From Agrococcus lahaulensis DSM 17612 (lineage in GTDB: Bacteria > Actinomycetota > Actinomycetes > Actinomycetales > Microbacteriaceae), in NCBI RefSeq assembly GCF_000425105.1, contig NZ_AULD01000015.1:1-64000 (forward strand): a stretch of 64,000 nt of DNA, given 5' to 3'. Position 1 is the stretch's first letter; every line of letters starts with the position of its first letter. A program made the position numbers and the translations under genes. The notes beneath the pieces were generated by a model, which saw only the letters and a list, made by a program, of their open reading frames with translations, made no database searches and was not told where the DNA came from. Below, piece by piece: positions 34,971 to 43,187 of the stretch.

Positions 34971-36160
34971 CGGGCGACGCCCGTCGTGATCGGCGCGAGC
35001 GCGTCGGCGAGGCGGTCGACGAGCTCCTCGAGCACGGCGGCCGGCGTCGCGAAGACGAGCCGCACGTGGTCGTCGAAGCCCCGACCGCAGAGCGCGCCGT
35101 CCGTGAGCGTGACGGCCGCGCGCTCGCGCACGAGCTCGGCCCTCGATCTCGGCGGCAGCTCGAGCCTCGCGAGGTCGAGCCACGCGAAGTACGTCGCCTC
35201 GGGTGGCGTCCACCGCACGAGCGGGAGCCGCTCGTCGAGCAGCCGCCCGAGCAGGTCGCGGTTGCGCTGCAGGTAGCCGAGCGTCTCCGCGAGCCACGGA
35301 CCGCCGTCGCGGTACGCGGCCGTCGACGCGATGGCGCCGAGCGTCGAGGCGCCGTGGGGGACGGCGAAGCCGAGTCGTCGGTAGACCGCCTCATCGGCGT
35401 CGTTCGAGGTGATGAGCTGCGCGGCCTTGAGACCCGCGATGTTCCACCCCTTCGAAGCGCTCGTGCCGGTGACGGTGTGCGCCGCGGCGGCATCGCTCAC
35501 CGACGCGTACGGCACGTGTTCGTGACCGTCGAAGCGCAGGGGAGCGTGGATCTCGTCGGCGAAGACGCGCCCGCCGTGAGCGTCGACGACCCGGGCGATC
35601 GCCTCGAGCTCCGCGCGCGGCACCACGGCGCCCGTCGGGTTGTGCGGGTTGCACAGCACGAGGGTGCGCGCGCCGGCGGTGAACGCGCGGTCGATCCCCT
35701 CGACGTCATGGCACCAGCGGCCGCCGACCTCGACGCCCGGCACCTCGATGACCTCCCGGCCGAGCGCGGCGAGGGCGGTGTGGAACGGCATGTACGCGGG
35801 CGTCGGGACGATGACGGGCGATCCCGCCGGCGAGTACAGGGCGACCGCGACGCCGAGCGCCGCCATGACGTCGGAGACCGCGTGCACGCGCTCCGGATCG
35901 ACGGCCCAGCCGTGCTCGCGGCGCTGGAACGTCGCGGTCGCCTCCGCGAGGTCCGCTGCCGTCGCTGGGGAGAGGTAGCCCAGCACGTCGTCGCGCACGG
36001 CGCGCTCGAGCGCCTCGCGCACCGCGGGAGCGGTGCCGAAGTCCATCTCGGCGACCCACGCGCCGATCGTGCCGGGGTGGAGGCTCCACTTGCGGCTCGA
36101 CGGCCGCTCGAGACAGGAGCGGTCGATCCGGTCGTAGGGGTGCTCGTCCCGCGTGCGCAT
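34967..36160 (-). CDS. MalY/PatB-type aminotransferase, probable C-S lyase
   Basis: This 397-residue fold-type I PLP enzyme has the N-terminal RKWSLHPGTIGAWVAEMDF typical of the MalY/PatB group, LCNPHNPTGAV, VFADEIHAPL, and the PLP lysine in SASKGWNIAGLKAA. Enzymes of this group cleave cystathionine or cysteine conjugates by beta-elimination. Coupling to the MetY-type gene points to sulfur amino acid metabolism. The start is placed at MRTRDEHPYDRIDR after a GGGAGCGGC region. Confidence 0.85.
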   Translation of the reverse strand: MRTRDEHPYDRIDRSCLERPSSRKWSLHPGTIGAWVAEMDFGTAPAVREALERAVRDDVLGYLSPATAADLAEATATFQRREHGWAVDPERVHAVSDVMAALGVAVALYSPAGSPVIVPTPAYMPFHTALAALGREVIEVPGVEVGGRWCHDVEGIDRAFTAGARTLVLCNPHNPTGAVVPRAELEAIARVVDAHGGRVFADEIHAPLRFDGHEHVPYASVSDAAAAHTVTGTSASKGWNIAGLKAAQLITSNDADEAVYRRLGFAVPHGASTLGAIASTAAYRDGGPWLAETLGYLQRNRDLLGRLLDERLPLVRWTPPEATYFAWLDLARLELPPRSRAELVRERAAVTLTDGALCGRGFDDHVRLVFATPAAVLEELVDRLADALAPITTGVAR

Positions 36161-36266
36161 GCCGCTCCCTCCGCCGCTCGCTCGAGCGGGCGGGGCCAGC
36201 CTCGCATCGGCGGCGCGGGACGCCGAAGCCGCTCGGTAACGCGGCGCAACCTGCGGCGGCGCCGCG

Positions 36267-36791
36267 CTACTCCGGATCGCCCGCGACGGCGCGGTGGCGC
36301 GCGGCGAGCGCGAGCGCCCAGAGCGCGAGGACGACGACGCCGCTCACCGCGGCGGCCCAGACTCCGGCGCCGAGCGAGACGACGAGGGCGAAGATGAAGC
36401 TCGTGACGCCCACCACGAGCAGCGAGACGACCGCGATCGTCGCGATGAGCAGCCGGTCGCTCACCCGCACGATGCGGCTCTTGACGCGCTTCGCGAAGTG
36501 CAGCCGGTGCACCATCACCGGGGTCAGCCCCAGCAGCGTCGCGGCGGCGGAGGCCCCGACGAGCACGAGGTAGTGCACGACCTCGTGCGGCTCGAGATCG
36601 CGGAAGGCGTCGGTGAACGCGACGGCGAGCAGGAAGCCGGAGATCAGCTGCGTGCCGGTCAGCGCGACGCGCAGCTCCTGCAGGATGTCGTTGAAGTTGC
36701 GGTCGGCCCGCTCCTCCGGCGTCTCGTCGCGCCCGTGCCGGCCGTTCGCCGTGCTCGAGGCCGCGCTCGCGTGCTCCTCCATGCTGGGCAT
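36267..36791 (-). CDS. DUF6328-type membrane protein
   Basis: This 174-residue protein has a charged N-terminus (EERADRNFNDILQELRVALTG) followed by four hydrophobic segments: around residues 48-65, 75-92, 112-133 and 138-160. The pattern ELRVALTGTQLISGFLLAVAF matches the DUF6328 family, whose function is unknown. A second in-frame ATG three codons later (36782) has a better spaced AGGA and could be the true start. It lies 18 bases after the next gene upstream on the same strand. Confidence 0.75.
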   Translation of the reverse strand: MPSMEEHASAASSTANGRHGRDETPEERADRNFNDILQELRVALTGTQLISGFLLAVAFTDAFRDLEPHEVVHYLVLVGASAAATLLGLTPVMVHRLHFAKRVKSRIVRVSDRLLIATIAVVSLLVVGVTSFIFALVVSLGAGVWAAAVSGVVVLALWALALAARHRAVAGDPE

Positions 36792-36809
36792 CCTGCCACC
36801 GCGGAGGCG

Positions 36810-37067
36810 TCAGTGGTCGCGCAAGCGCTCGACGAGCTCGGCCTTCTTGAGCTTCGACGTGCCCTCGATGCCGAGCTCCTTCGCGCGGTCGCGGAGCTCG
36901 TCGACGGTGCGATCCTCGTAGCGCTCCGCGTCGCCGCCGCGCTCGCCGAGCTTGTCCCGCCCGTCGCGCGCGGCCGCGTTCGCGATCCTCGCCGCCTTCT
37001 CCGACGAGTTCCCCTCGTCCTTGAGCTTCCGGTAGAGCTCCTCGTCCTTGATGCTCGAGTTCGGCAT
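36810..37067 (-). CDS. Small Rho_N-domain protein (DUF7218 type)
   Basis: This 85-residue, highly charged protein has an N-terminal SSIKDEELYRKLKDEGNSSEKAARIANA segment, and its C-terminal half (DRTVDELRDRAKELGIEGTS then KLKKAELVERLRDH) is a Rho termination factor N-terminal/SAP-like helix pair that binds nucleic acid or packs against other proteins. Such proteins are common in actinobacteria and of unknown function. AGGAGGATCGG upstream sets the start. Confidence 0.85.
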   Translation of the reverse strand: MPNSSIKDEELYRKLKDEGNSSEKAARIANAAARDGRDKLGERGGDAERYEDRTVDELRDRAKELGIEGTSKLKKAELVERLRDH

Positions 37068-37122
37068 CCGATCCTCCTCGCCTCCGCGCCCGACGGATGC
37101 GGGCGCCCGGTGGGCGGCGATG

Positions 37123-38061
37123 CTACGCCCGTCGGCTGGAAGCGCCTCGGGAGGGGAGCGCGAGCAGCGCGATGCCCGCCGCGACGACCGCGAGCCCTGC
37201 CCAGCCGACGGTGCTCGGCCGCTCGCCGACGACGAGCACCGCGAGCAGCGTCGCCACGACCGGCTCGGCGAGCGCGAGCGTCGTCGCGCTCGACGAGGAG
37301 AGGGCCCGCAGCGCGTACCCGAAGAGCAGGTAGGCGAGTGCCATCGGCACGAGCGCGAGGTAGCCGATCGTCAGGAGGCCCGCGGGCGCGCTGAGCGGGC
37401 CGAGCCCGACAACCGCGAGCCAGCCGAGGCACACGGCGCCGCCGACGAGGAAGAGCGCGCCCATCGCGCCGGACGCCGGCTCGCCGCGACCGATGATGCG
37501 CGCGCCGGCGAACGCGTAGAGCGCGTACCCGAAGCCCGCCGCGAGGGCGAGCGCGACGCCCGCGAGCGCGCCCGACGCATCCGCCGCGCCGACGCCGCCG
37601 TGCCCGCCGATCGCGAGCAGCACGATGCCGACGAGCGCGAGCGCGGTCGCGAGGCTCCAGCGGCGATCCGGACGGCGGCGATCGACCGCCCACTCGAGCA
37701 GCGCGGCGAAGATCGGCCCGGAGCCGAGCGCGACGACGTTGCCGACCGCGACGCCCGCGAGCGCCATCGACGGGTAGTAGGCGGTCGGGTAGAGCACGAC
37801 GCCCGCGGCGCCCGCGAGCACCCAGCCGAGGTGCGCGCGCTGCCGCAGCACGCCGAGCACGCGGCGCGCCGAGACGAGCGCGAGCACGACGCCGCCGATG
37901 CCGAAGGTCGCGAGCCCGATCGCGAGCGACGACGAGCCGGCGGGCGCGAAGTGCGCGACCGTGCCGGTCGTGCCCCACAGCACCGCCGCGAGCAGCACCG
38001 CGACCGCGTGCGAGGCGCCCGGCACCGCGATCGCGCGCGGCGGGGCGGCTGGCTCGGGCAC
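37123..38061 (-). CDS. EamA-family transporter (DMT superfamily)
   Basis: This 312-residue protein has ten hydrophobic segments arranged as two EamA repeats. AAVLWGTTGTVAHFAPAGSS opens the first, and ALAAGFGYALYAFAGARI opens the second. The C-terminal SATTLALAEPVVATLLAVLVVGE is the classic EamA closing motif. Likely exports a metabolite or amino acid; the substrate is not evident. Confidence 0.9.
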   Translation of the reverse strand: MPEPAAPPRAIAVPGASHAVAVLLAAVLWGTTGTVAHFAPAGSSSLAIGLATFGIGGVVLALVSARRVLGVLRQRAHLGWVLAGAAGVVLYPTAYYPSMALAGVAVGNVVALGSGPIFAALLEWAVDRRRPDRRWSLATALALVGIVLLAIGGHGGVGAADASGALAGVALALAAGFGYALYAFAGARIIGRGEPASGAMGALFLVGGAVCLGWLAVVGLGPLSAPAGLLTIGYLALVPMALAYLLFGYALRALSSSSATTLALAEPVVATLLAVLVVGERPSTVGWAGLAVVAAGIALLALPSRGASSRRA

Positions 38062-38108
38062 CCTCGATCCTAAGCACGAGCGGCGCCGCCGCGTGCGAGC
38101 ATGGCGGC

Positions 38109-38885
38109 ATGGGCAACCGCATCTCCGAGCTGCTCGCCGGCGCCGGCCTCATGCTGCGCGGCTTCGGCACCTGGGCGCGCGATCCGCGGCTCATGCTGCT
38201 CGGCGCCGTGCCCGCGCTCATCGTCGGCGCGCTCATGCTCGCCGTCGTGGTCGTCGTGAGCTTCCAGGTGGGCGGATGGGCGACATGGCTCACGCCGTTC
38301 GCCGACGGGTGGGACCCGGGCTGGGCGGGCGCGCTGCGCGTCGCGCTCGCGCTCGGGCTCATGGTCGGCGTCGTGGTGATGTGCGTGCTGACATTCGCCG
38401 CGATCACGCTCGCCGTCGGCGATCCCTTCTACGAGCGCATCTCGCGCACGGTCGACGAGCGGCTCGGCCGTGCGGGCGAGGCGCCGGAGCTCGGCTTCTG
38501 GCGGTCGGCGGCGAAGGGCGTGCGCGACGCGGTCAAGCTCATCGCCATGGCGATCGGCACGGCGGCCGTCGTCTTCGTCGTCGGGCTCGTGCCGCTCGTC
38601 GGCACGGTGCTCGGCCTCGTCGTCGGCGCGGTGCTCGGCGGCCGGGCGCTCGCGCGCGAGCTCACGGGCTACGCGGGCGACGCGCGCGGACTGAGTCTCG
38701 ACGAGCGTCGCGCGCTGCTCGCGGCGCACCGGTGGCGCTCGACGGGCTTCGGGATGGTCGCCTACGTGCTGCTGCTCGTGCCGGTCGTCGCGGTCGTCGC
38801 GACCCCCGTCGCGGTCGTCGGCGCGACCCTGCTCGTGCGCGACCTCCGCGGCGAGCCGACGACCGCTCCGTCGCCCTCGTCGTAG
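38109..38885 (+). CDS. EI24 domain-containing membrane protein
   Basis: This 258-residue protein has four to six hydrophobic segments and the EI24/CysZ pattern: an N-terminal GAGLMLRGFGTWARDPRLML, then AVGDPFYERISRTVDERLG and the late GLSLDERRALLAAHRWRSTGFG. In E. coli the related CysZ carries sulfate; in actinobacteria the family's role is not settled. It reads away from the EamA gene, with 47 bases between the starts, and is followed 29 bases later by the first FemX-like gene. Confidence 0.88.
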   Translation: MGNRISELLAGAGLMLRGFGTWARDPRLMLLGAVPALIVGALMLAVVVVVSFQVGGWATWLTPFADGWDPGWAGALRVALALGLMVGVVVMCVLTFAAITLAVGDPFYERISRTVDERLGRAGEAPELGFWRSAAKGVRDAVKLIAMAIGTAAVVFVVGLVPLVGTVLGLVVGAVLGGRALARELTGYAGDARGLSLDERRALLAAHRWRSTGFGMVAYVLLLVPVVAVVATPVAVVGATLLVRDLRGEPTTAPSPSS

Positions 38886-38914
38886 GCTGGGGGATCCCCC
38901 GACCGAGAGGTTCC

Positions 38915-40000
38915 ATGCCCGCTGCAACCGTCCGCCGCGCGACCCCTGGCGAGATCGCCGACTGGGATGCGCTCATCGAGGCGAACCCCGACGGCGGGCA
39001 CATGGTGCAGTCGAGCGCGTTCGCCGCGACGAAGCGCTTCGACGGGCTCGAGCCCGTGCACCTCGTGATCGACGCCCCGCTGCCCGCCGGGGCGCCGTCA
39101 GGGGAGTCGACCGAGCGCATCTACGCCCTCGCGCTCGAGGGCAAGGTGTCGCTCGGCCGCTACTGGTACCTGCCGATGGGGCCGACGGCGACCGACATGG
39201 CGCCCGTCGTCGAGGCGCTCCGCGCGTTCGCGAAGGCCGAGCCGGGCCTGCTCGTCGTGAAGGTCGAGCCGCACCTCGAGCGCAGCCCCGAGCGCATCAA
39301 CGAGCTCGTCGCGCTCGGCCTCGAGCAGAGCCGCGACATGCAGGTCATGACCCACACCGTCGTGCTCGACCTCGCGCAGGGGGAGGAGGCGCTCTTCGCG
39401 TCGTTCTCGCAGATGATCCGCCGGCAGGTGCGCGGCGCGATCAAGAAGGGCTACCGCGTCGAGCGGCCCGAGCCGAGCCCCGAGACCTTCGACCGCATGC
39501 ACGCGATGATGCTGACGGTCGCGGGCGGCAAGGGCATGGCGGGCATGCGCGAGCGCGCCTACTACGACCGCTTCTGGAGCGAGTTCGCCAAGGCCGGCAC
39601 CGGCCGCTTCTACTTCGGCTACGACGACGACTCCGGCGAGCCGCAAGCCGGCATCTTCGTCACGACCGCGGGTCGCACGGCCGTCTACAAGGACGGCGGC
39701 TCGCGCCCCGACCGCAAGATCAACGGCGGCTCGGCGCTGCTGCTGTGGACGGCGATGCAGGACGCGATCGCGGACGGCAAGCTCGCCTTCGACCTCGCCG
39801 GCACGCCGCCGCCCGAGCGCGCCGACGACCCGACGCATCCCTTCCACGGCCTCGCGCAGTTCAAGCTGCGCTTCGGGCCGATCACGAGCTTCCTGCCGTC
39901 CTTCGACCTCGTGCTGCACCCCGTGCGCCATCGCTTGTGGGAGGACGTCGTGCGGCGCGTCGAGTGGCGCATCAAGAAGGGCCCGGACACGCTGCGATGA
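38915..40000 (+). CDS. FemA/B/X-like peptidyltransferase, first of three
   Basis: This 361-residue protein belongs to the Fem family (two GNAT-like folds), which transfers amino acids from aminoacyl-tRNA to peptidoglycan precursors in the cytoplasm. Family features: DWDALIEANPDGGHMVQSSAFA at the start, LFASFSQMIRRQVRGAIKKGYRVE, and a C-terminal half with RTAVYKDGGSRPDRKINGGSALLLW and FKLRFGP. It lacks the coiled-coil arm of staphylococcal FemA. Its stop overlaps the next paralogue by four bases. The amino acid transferred cannot be deduced. Confidence 0.87.
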   Translation: MPAATVRRATPGEIADWDALIEANPDGGHMVQSSAFAATKRFDGLEPVHLVIDAPLPAGAPSGESTERIYALALEGKVSLGRYWYLPMGPTATDMAPVVEALRAFAKAEPGLLVVKVEPHLERSPERINELVALGLEQSRDMQVMTHTVVLDLAQGEEALFASFSQMIRRQVRGAIKKGYRVERPEPSPETFDRMHAMMLTVAGGKGMAGMRERAYYDRFWSEFAKAGTGRFYFGYDDDSGEPQAGIFVTTAGRTAVYKDGGSRPDRKINGGSALLLWTAMQDAIADGKLAFDLAGTPPPERADDPTHPFHGLAQFKLRFGPITSFLPSFDLVLHPVRHRLWEDVVRRVEWRIKKGPDTLR

Positions 40001-41049
40001 CCGACATGCGACTGCGACGGGCGACCGAGGCCGAGCTGCGCGACTGGGACGAGCTCGTGCTGTCGAACCCCGACGGCGGCCAGTTCACCCAGACGCTCGC
40101 GTTCGCCGAGCTCAAGCGCTGGGACGGCTTCGAGACCCACCACCTCGTCTTCGACGCCGAGCAGCCGGTCTACGCGCTCGCGCTCGAGCGCGACGCGTGG
40201 ATCGGCCGCTTCTGGTACTTCCCGTGCGCGCCCTTCCACCCCGACATGGCGGCCGTCGTGCGCGCCGTGCGCGCCTTCGTCGAGCGCGAGCACCCGCGGC
40301 TCATCTCGGTCAAGCTCGAGCCGAGGCTCCCGCGCGACGCGACGACGCTCTCGATGCTCGCGGATGCCGGGCTCGCGCAAGCGGAGGACGTCCAGCTCCA
40401 CACGCACACCGTGATCATCGACCTCGAGCGCACCGAGGAGGAGATCCTGGCCTCGTTCTCGAAGACGGCGCGGAAGCTCATCCGCCGCGCCGAGCGCGAC
40501 GGCTTCACGGTCGAGCGCGTCGAGGGCGACGAGGCGCTCTTCGACCTCGCGTGGCAGCGGATGCAGACGATCCGCGGCGGGCAGGGCCTCGAGGGCATGC
40601 GCGGCGAGGACTACTACAAGACGATCTGGCGCGCCTTCACGAAGCGCGGGCAAGCGGACTGGTGGCTCGGGCACGACGGCGGCGAGGGGCCGCAGACGGT
40701 GACCTTCACGATCCCGTTCGGCCGCATCGCGATCGACAAGGACGAGGGCTCGCGGCCCGATCGCCGCATCGAGGGCGGCGCGCACTACGGCCGCTGGATG
40801 CGCGCGCGGCACTACCGCGAGCGGGGCTTCGCCGGGCTCGACATGATGGGCGCACCGCCGACGTGGGCGAAGGACGACCCGGACCACTGGATGGCCGGGC
40901 TCAGCCGCTTCAAGCAGCAGTTCGGCGAGGTCGTCGACTTCGCGCCGAGCCACGACCTCGTGCTGCGGCCCGGCGCGCAGCGGCTGTGGCGGAAGGCCGT
41001 GCGCCCCGTCGAGTGGCGCGTGAAGAAGCGGTACACGGGTGTCTGGTGA
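39997..41049 (+). CDS. FemA/B/X-like peptidyltransferase, second of three
   Basis: This 350-residue protein is a paralogue of its neighbours: DWDELVLSNPDGGQFTQTLAFA, ILASFSKTARKLIRRAERDGFTVE, IAIDKDEGSRPDRRIEGGAHYG, and a C-terminal RFKQQFG region. The ATG overlaps the previous stop by four bases, so the pair is translationally coupled. Divergence from the other two suggests a different amino acid or acceptor position on the peptide stem, but that is inference. Confidence 0.87.
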   Translation: MTDMRLRRATEAELRDWDELVLSNPDGGQFTQTLAFAELKRWDGFETHHLVFDAEQPVYALALERDAWIGRFWYFPCAPFHPDMAAVVRAVRAFVEREHPRLISVKLEPRLPRDATTLSMLADAGLAQAEDVQLHTHTVIIDLERTEEEILASFSKTARKLIRRAERDGFTVERVEGDEALFDLAWQRMQTIRGGQGLEGMRGEDYYKTIWRAFTKRGQADWWLGHDGGEGPQTVTFTIPFGRIAIDKDEGSRPDRRIEGGAHYGRWMRARHYRERGFAGLDMMGAPPTWAKDDPDHWMAGLSRFKQQFGEVVDFAPSHDLVLRPGAQRLWRKAVRPVEWRVKKRYTGVW

Positions 41050-41089
41050 CGGCACGTCTAGTGGCGGCACGTCTGGTGATGGAGGAGTG

Positions 41090-42157
41090 ATGCAGGGCTC
41101 GGGCTTCGCGCTGCGCGACGCGACCGCGGCGGAGATCGCGGACTGGGACGCGCTCGTCCTCACGAACCCGGACGGCGGGCAGTGGACCCAGTCGAGCGCC
41201 TACGCGACGCTCAAGCGCACCGAGCGGCTGCACCCGCGGCACCTCGTGCTCGAGGGGCCCGAGACGGTCTACGCGCTCGCGCTCGAGCACCGCTCGCTCG
41301 CGGGCCGCTTCTGGTACTTCGCGACGGGGCCCGGCGCCTCCTTCGAGCACTTCGGCGCGATCGCCGACGCCATCCGCGCAGCACGCGACGGCGCGGCGAA
41401 GGGCGTCTACGCCGTCAAGGTCGAGCCGTTCGAGGTCGACACCCCCGAGCGCCGCCAGGCGCTCGCGGCCGCCGGCTACCGCGCGGCGAACCCCGTCCAG
41501 CAGAACACCTACACGGTGCTCGTCGACCTCACGCGGCCGGTCGACGAGATCTTCGCCGGCTTCAAGAAGAGCCTGCGCAACCACATCCGCTACGCCGAGC
41601 GCAACGGCTACCGGGTCGAGAAGGTCGAGCCGGGCGAGGAGACGTACCGCACGATGTACGCGCTCATGCAGACCGTCTCGGGCGGCAAGGGCGTCGAGGG
41701 CATGAAGCCCTACGAGTACTACCGCACCCTGTGGGGCGCCGCCGTCGCGCAGGGGAGCGGCCACTTCTGGTTCGGGTACGACGGCGCGCACGACGGGCCC
41801 CAGGCATCCGCCTTCATGATCCGCTTCGGTCGCTACGCCCTCGCGAAGGACGGCGGCTCGGTGCCCGACCGCGCGATCCGCGGCGGCGCGCACCTCATCC
41901 GCTGGAGAGCGATGCAGTGGTTCAAGGAGCAGGGCGCGGAGGTCTACGACGCGTACGCGACCCCGCCGTCGTGGCAGGCGGACGACACCTCGCACCGCCT
42001 GCACGGACCGGGCGTCTTCAAGCGCGTCTTCGGACCGATCGTCGACCACGTGCCGACGCACGACCTCGTGCTCGACGCGCGCCGCTACCGCCTCTTCCTG
42101 CGCCTGCTGCTGCCGATCGAGCGCCGGGTGCGGCGCCGCCCGTGGGGCATCTGGTAG
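41090..42157 (+). CDS. FemA/B/X-like peptidyltransferase, third of three
   Basis: This 355-residue protein is closest in layout to the first: DWDALVLTNPDGGQWTQSSAYA, IFAGFKKSLRNHIRYAERNGY, YALAKDGGSVPDRAIRGGAHL. I start at ATG 41090 behind GGAGGAG; a GTG at 41039 would add a low-complexity Gly/Ser/Thr stretch encoded by short direct repeats and overlap the previous gene by 11 bases. With the two genes before it, it forms a compact three-gene unit. Confidence 0.85.
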   Translation: MQGSGFALRDATAAEIADWDALVLTNPDGGQWTQSSAYATLKRTERLHPRHLVLEGPETVYALALEHRSLAGRFWYFATGPGASFEHFGAIADAIRAARDGAAKGVYAVKVEPFEVDTPERRQALAAAGYRAANPVQQNTYTVLVDLTRPVDEIFAGFKKSLRNHIRYAERNGYRVEKVEPGEETYRTMYALMQTVSGGKGVEGMKPYEYYRTLWGAAVAQGSGHFWFGYDGAHDGPQASAFMIRFGRYALAKDGGSVPDRAIRGGAHLIRWRAMQWFKEQGAEVYDAYATPPSWQADDTSHRLHGPGVFKRVFGPIVDHVPTHDLVLDARRYRLFLRLLLPIERRVRRRPWGIW

Positions 42158-42172
42158 CGCGAGCGGCTCGGG

Positions 42173-42637
42173 TCAGCTCACTGCGCGGCCGCAGATCTCG
42201 TCGAGGGTCGTGCCGAGCAGCTCGGCCGAGCGGCGGTACTTGCGCAGCATCTTCTCGCGCGTCGCGGCGTCGGGCATCGCGTCGAGGCGCCACTGCTGCG
42301 CGTTGTCGCGGAGGTCGGCGCGCTTGACCTCGAGCGCGAGCTCGTCCTCGAGGATGCGCGCCATCCACTCGCGCATCGGCTCGTCGTCGCGACGCGTCAT
42401 CGCGTCGATCGCGCGCATGATGCGCGGCGGGAATCGCTCCCCGACGAGCTCCTGCACGGTGATCGACCCCCACTCGAGCACATCGTGGAGGATCGCGACC
42501 GTGCGCTCCTCGTCGCCCTCGACGTCGAGCATCACGCGCATCGCGTGGGCGACGTAGGGCTCGCCCTGACGGTCGGTGCGACCGTCGTAGGCGCGCGCGG
42601 CGACCGAGATCGCGTGCAGCAGGTCACCGTCCACCAT
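42173..42637 (-). CDS. HD-domain protein, (p)ppGpp hydrolase-like fold
   Basis: This 154-residue protein has the HD fold as in the RelA/SpoT hydrolase domain and Mesh1: AARAYDGRTDRQGEPYVAHAMRV (first His), AILHDVLEWG (His-Asp pair) and KRADLRDNA (last Asp). This order (H...HD...D) suits a metal-dependent phosphohydrolase. It is a stand-alone domain without synthetase or regulatory parts. Substrate: possibly (p)ppGpp or another nucleotide; not proven. Confidence 0.75.
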   Translation of the reverse strand: MVDGDLLHAISVAARAYDGRTDRQGEPYVAHAMRVMLDVEGDEERTVAILHDVLEWGSITVQELVGERFPPRIMRAIDAMTRRDDEPMREWMARILEDELALEVKRADLRDNAQQWRLDAMPDAATREKMLRKYRRSAELLGTTLDEICGRAVS

Positions 42638-42659
42638 GCCTCCGAGGGTATCCGGCGGC

Positions 42660-42665
42660 TATCCT
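42660..42665 (+). promoter_or_regulatory. -10 box of the gene at 42672 (leaderless)
   Basis: TATCCT lies six bases before the ATG, so transcription would start at the start codon. No clear -35 box. Confidence 0.4.
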
Positions 42666-42671
42666 GATCGC

Positions 42672-43187
42672 ATGTCACGCGTCGCCGACCCCGCACAGCT
42701 CGCTCGCCTGCTGCGCGGCACCTGGGCGATCCGCGCGACGACCTTCCCGTACTGGACGCACGCGCAGCGCAAGAACCCGCGGGTGACGTTCGAGCTCGTG
42801 CAGAGCTCGCCGCTCCAGCTGCGCGAGGTCTACGAGTACCACCGGCCCGACAAGGGCGACCGCGAGGTGATCGCCGAGGCGCTCTGGGCCGGCCGGCACT
42901 TCTCGTGGCGCATGCTCGGCCGCTCGCGGCTGCTCTCGAGCGCCTACGTCGTCTCCGACACGCCCGCGACGCCCGACATCGTCGCGATCCACTACGGCAA
43001 GTCGTCGCTGCTCGGGCAGAGCGCGGTCTCGATCCTCGCGCGCGCCCACCTCGACCCCGACGCGGTGCGCCGCGCGGTCGCGATCGACACGCACTCGTTC
43101 GAGCTCACCGCCGAGGAGTTCTGGCGCCTCCAGTGGCTGACGCCCTACGCGCCCTCGGCGCCCGCCTCGAGCGACTCCCGCGCCTGA
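42672..43187 (+). CDS. Conserved hypothetical, lipocalin-like
   Basis: This 171-residue protein starts with LARLLRGTWAIRATTFPYW and continues with alternating short strands (VTFELVQSSPLQLREVYEYH, HFSWRMLGRSRLLSSAYVV), which suggests a small beta-barrel of the lipocalin or DUF6314 type that binds a hydrophobic ligand. No signal peptide. I cannot name the family with certainty. Its 3' end overlaps the convergent FUSC-type gene by 43 bases. Confidence 0.6.
   Translation: MSRVADPAQLARLLRGTWAIRATTFPYWTHAQRKNPRVTFELVQSSPLQLREVYEYHRPDKGDREVIAEALWAGRHFSWRMLGRSRLLSSAYVVSDTPATPDIVAIHYGKSSLLGQSAVSILARAHLDPDAVRRAVAIDTHSFELTAEEFWRLQWLTPYAPSAPASSDSRA

Noticed and set aside
41039-41089. N-terminal extension of the third FemX-like protein
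   Set aside because: The added residues are low-complexity Gly/Ser/Thr encoded by short direct repeats, and the ATG at 41090 has a GGAGGAG site and aligns with the paralogue starts.
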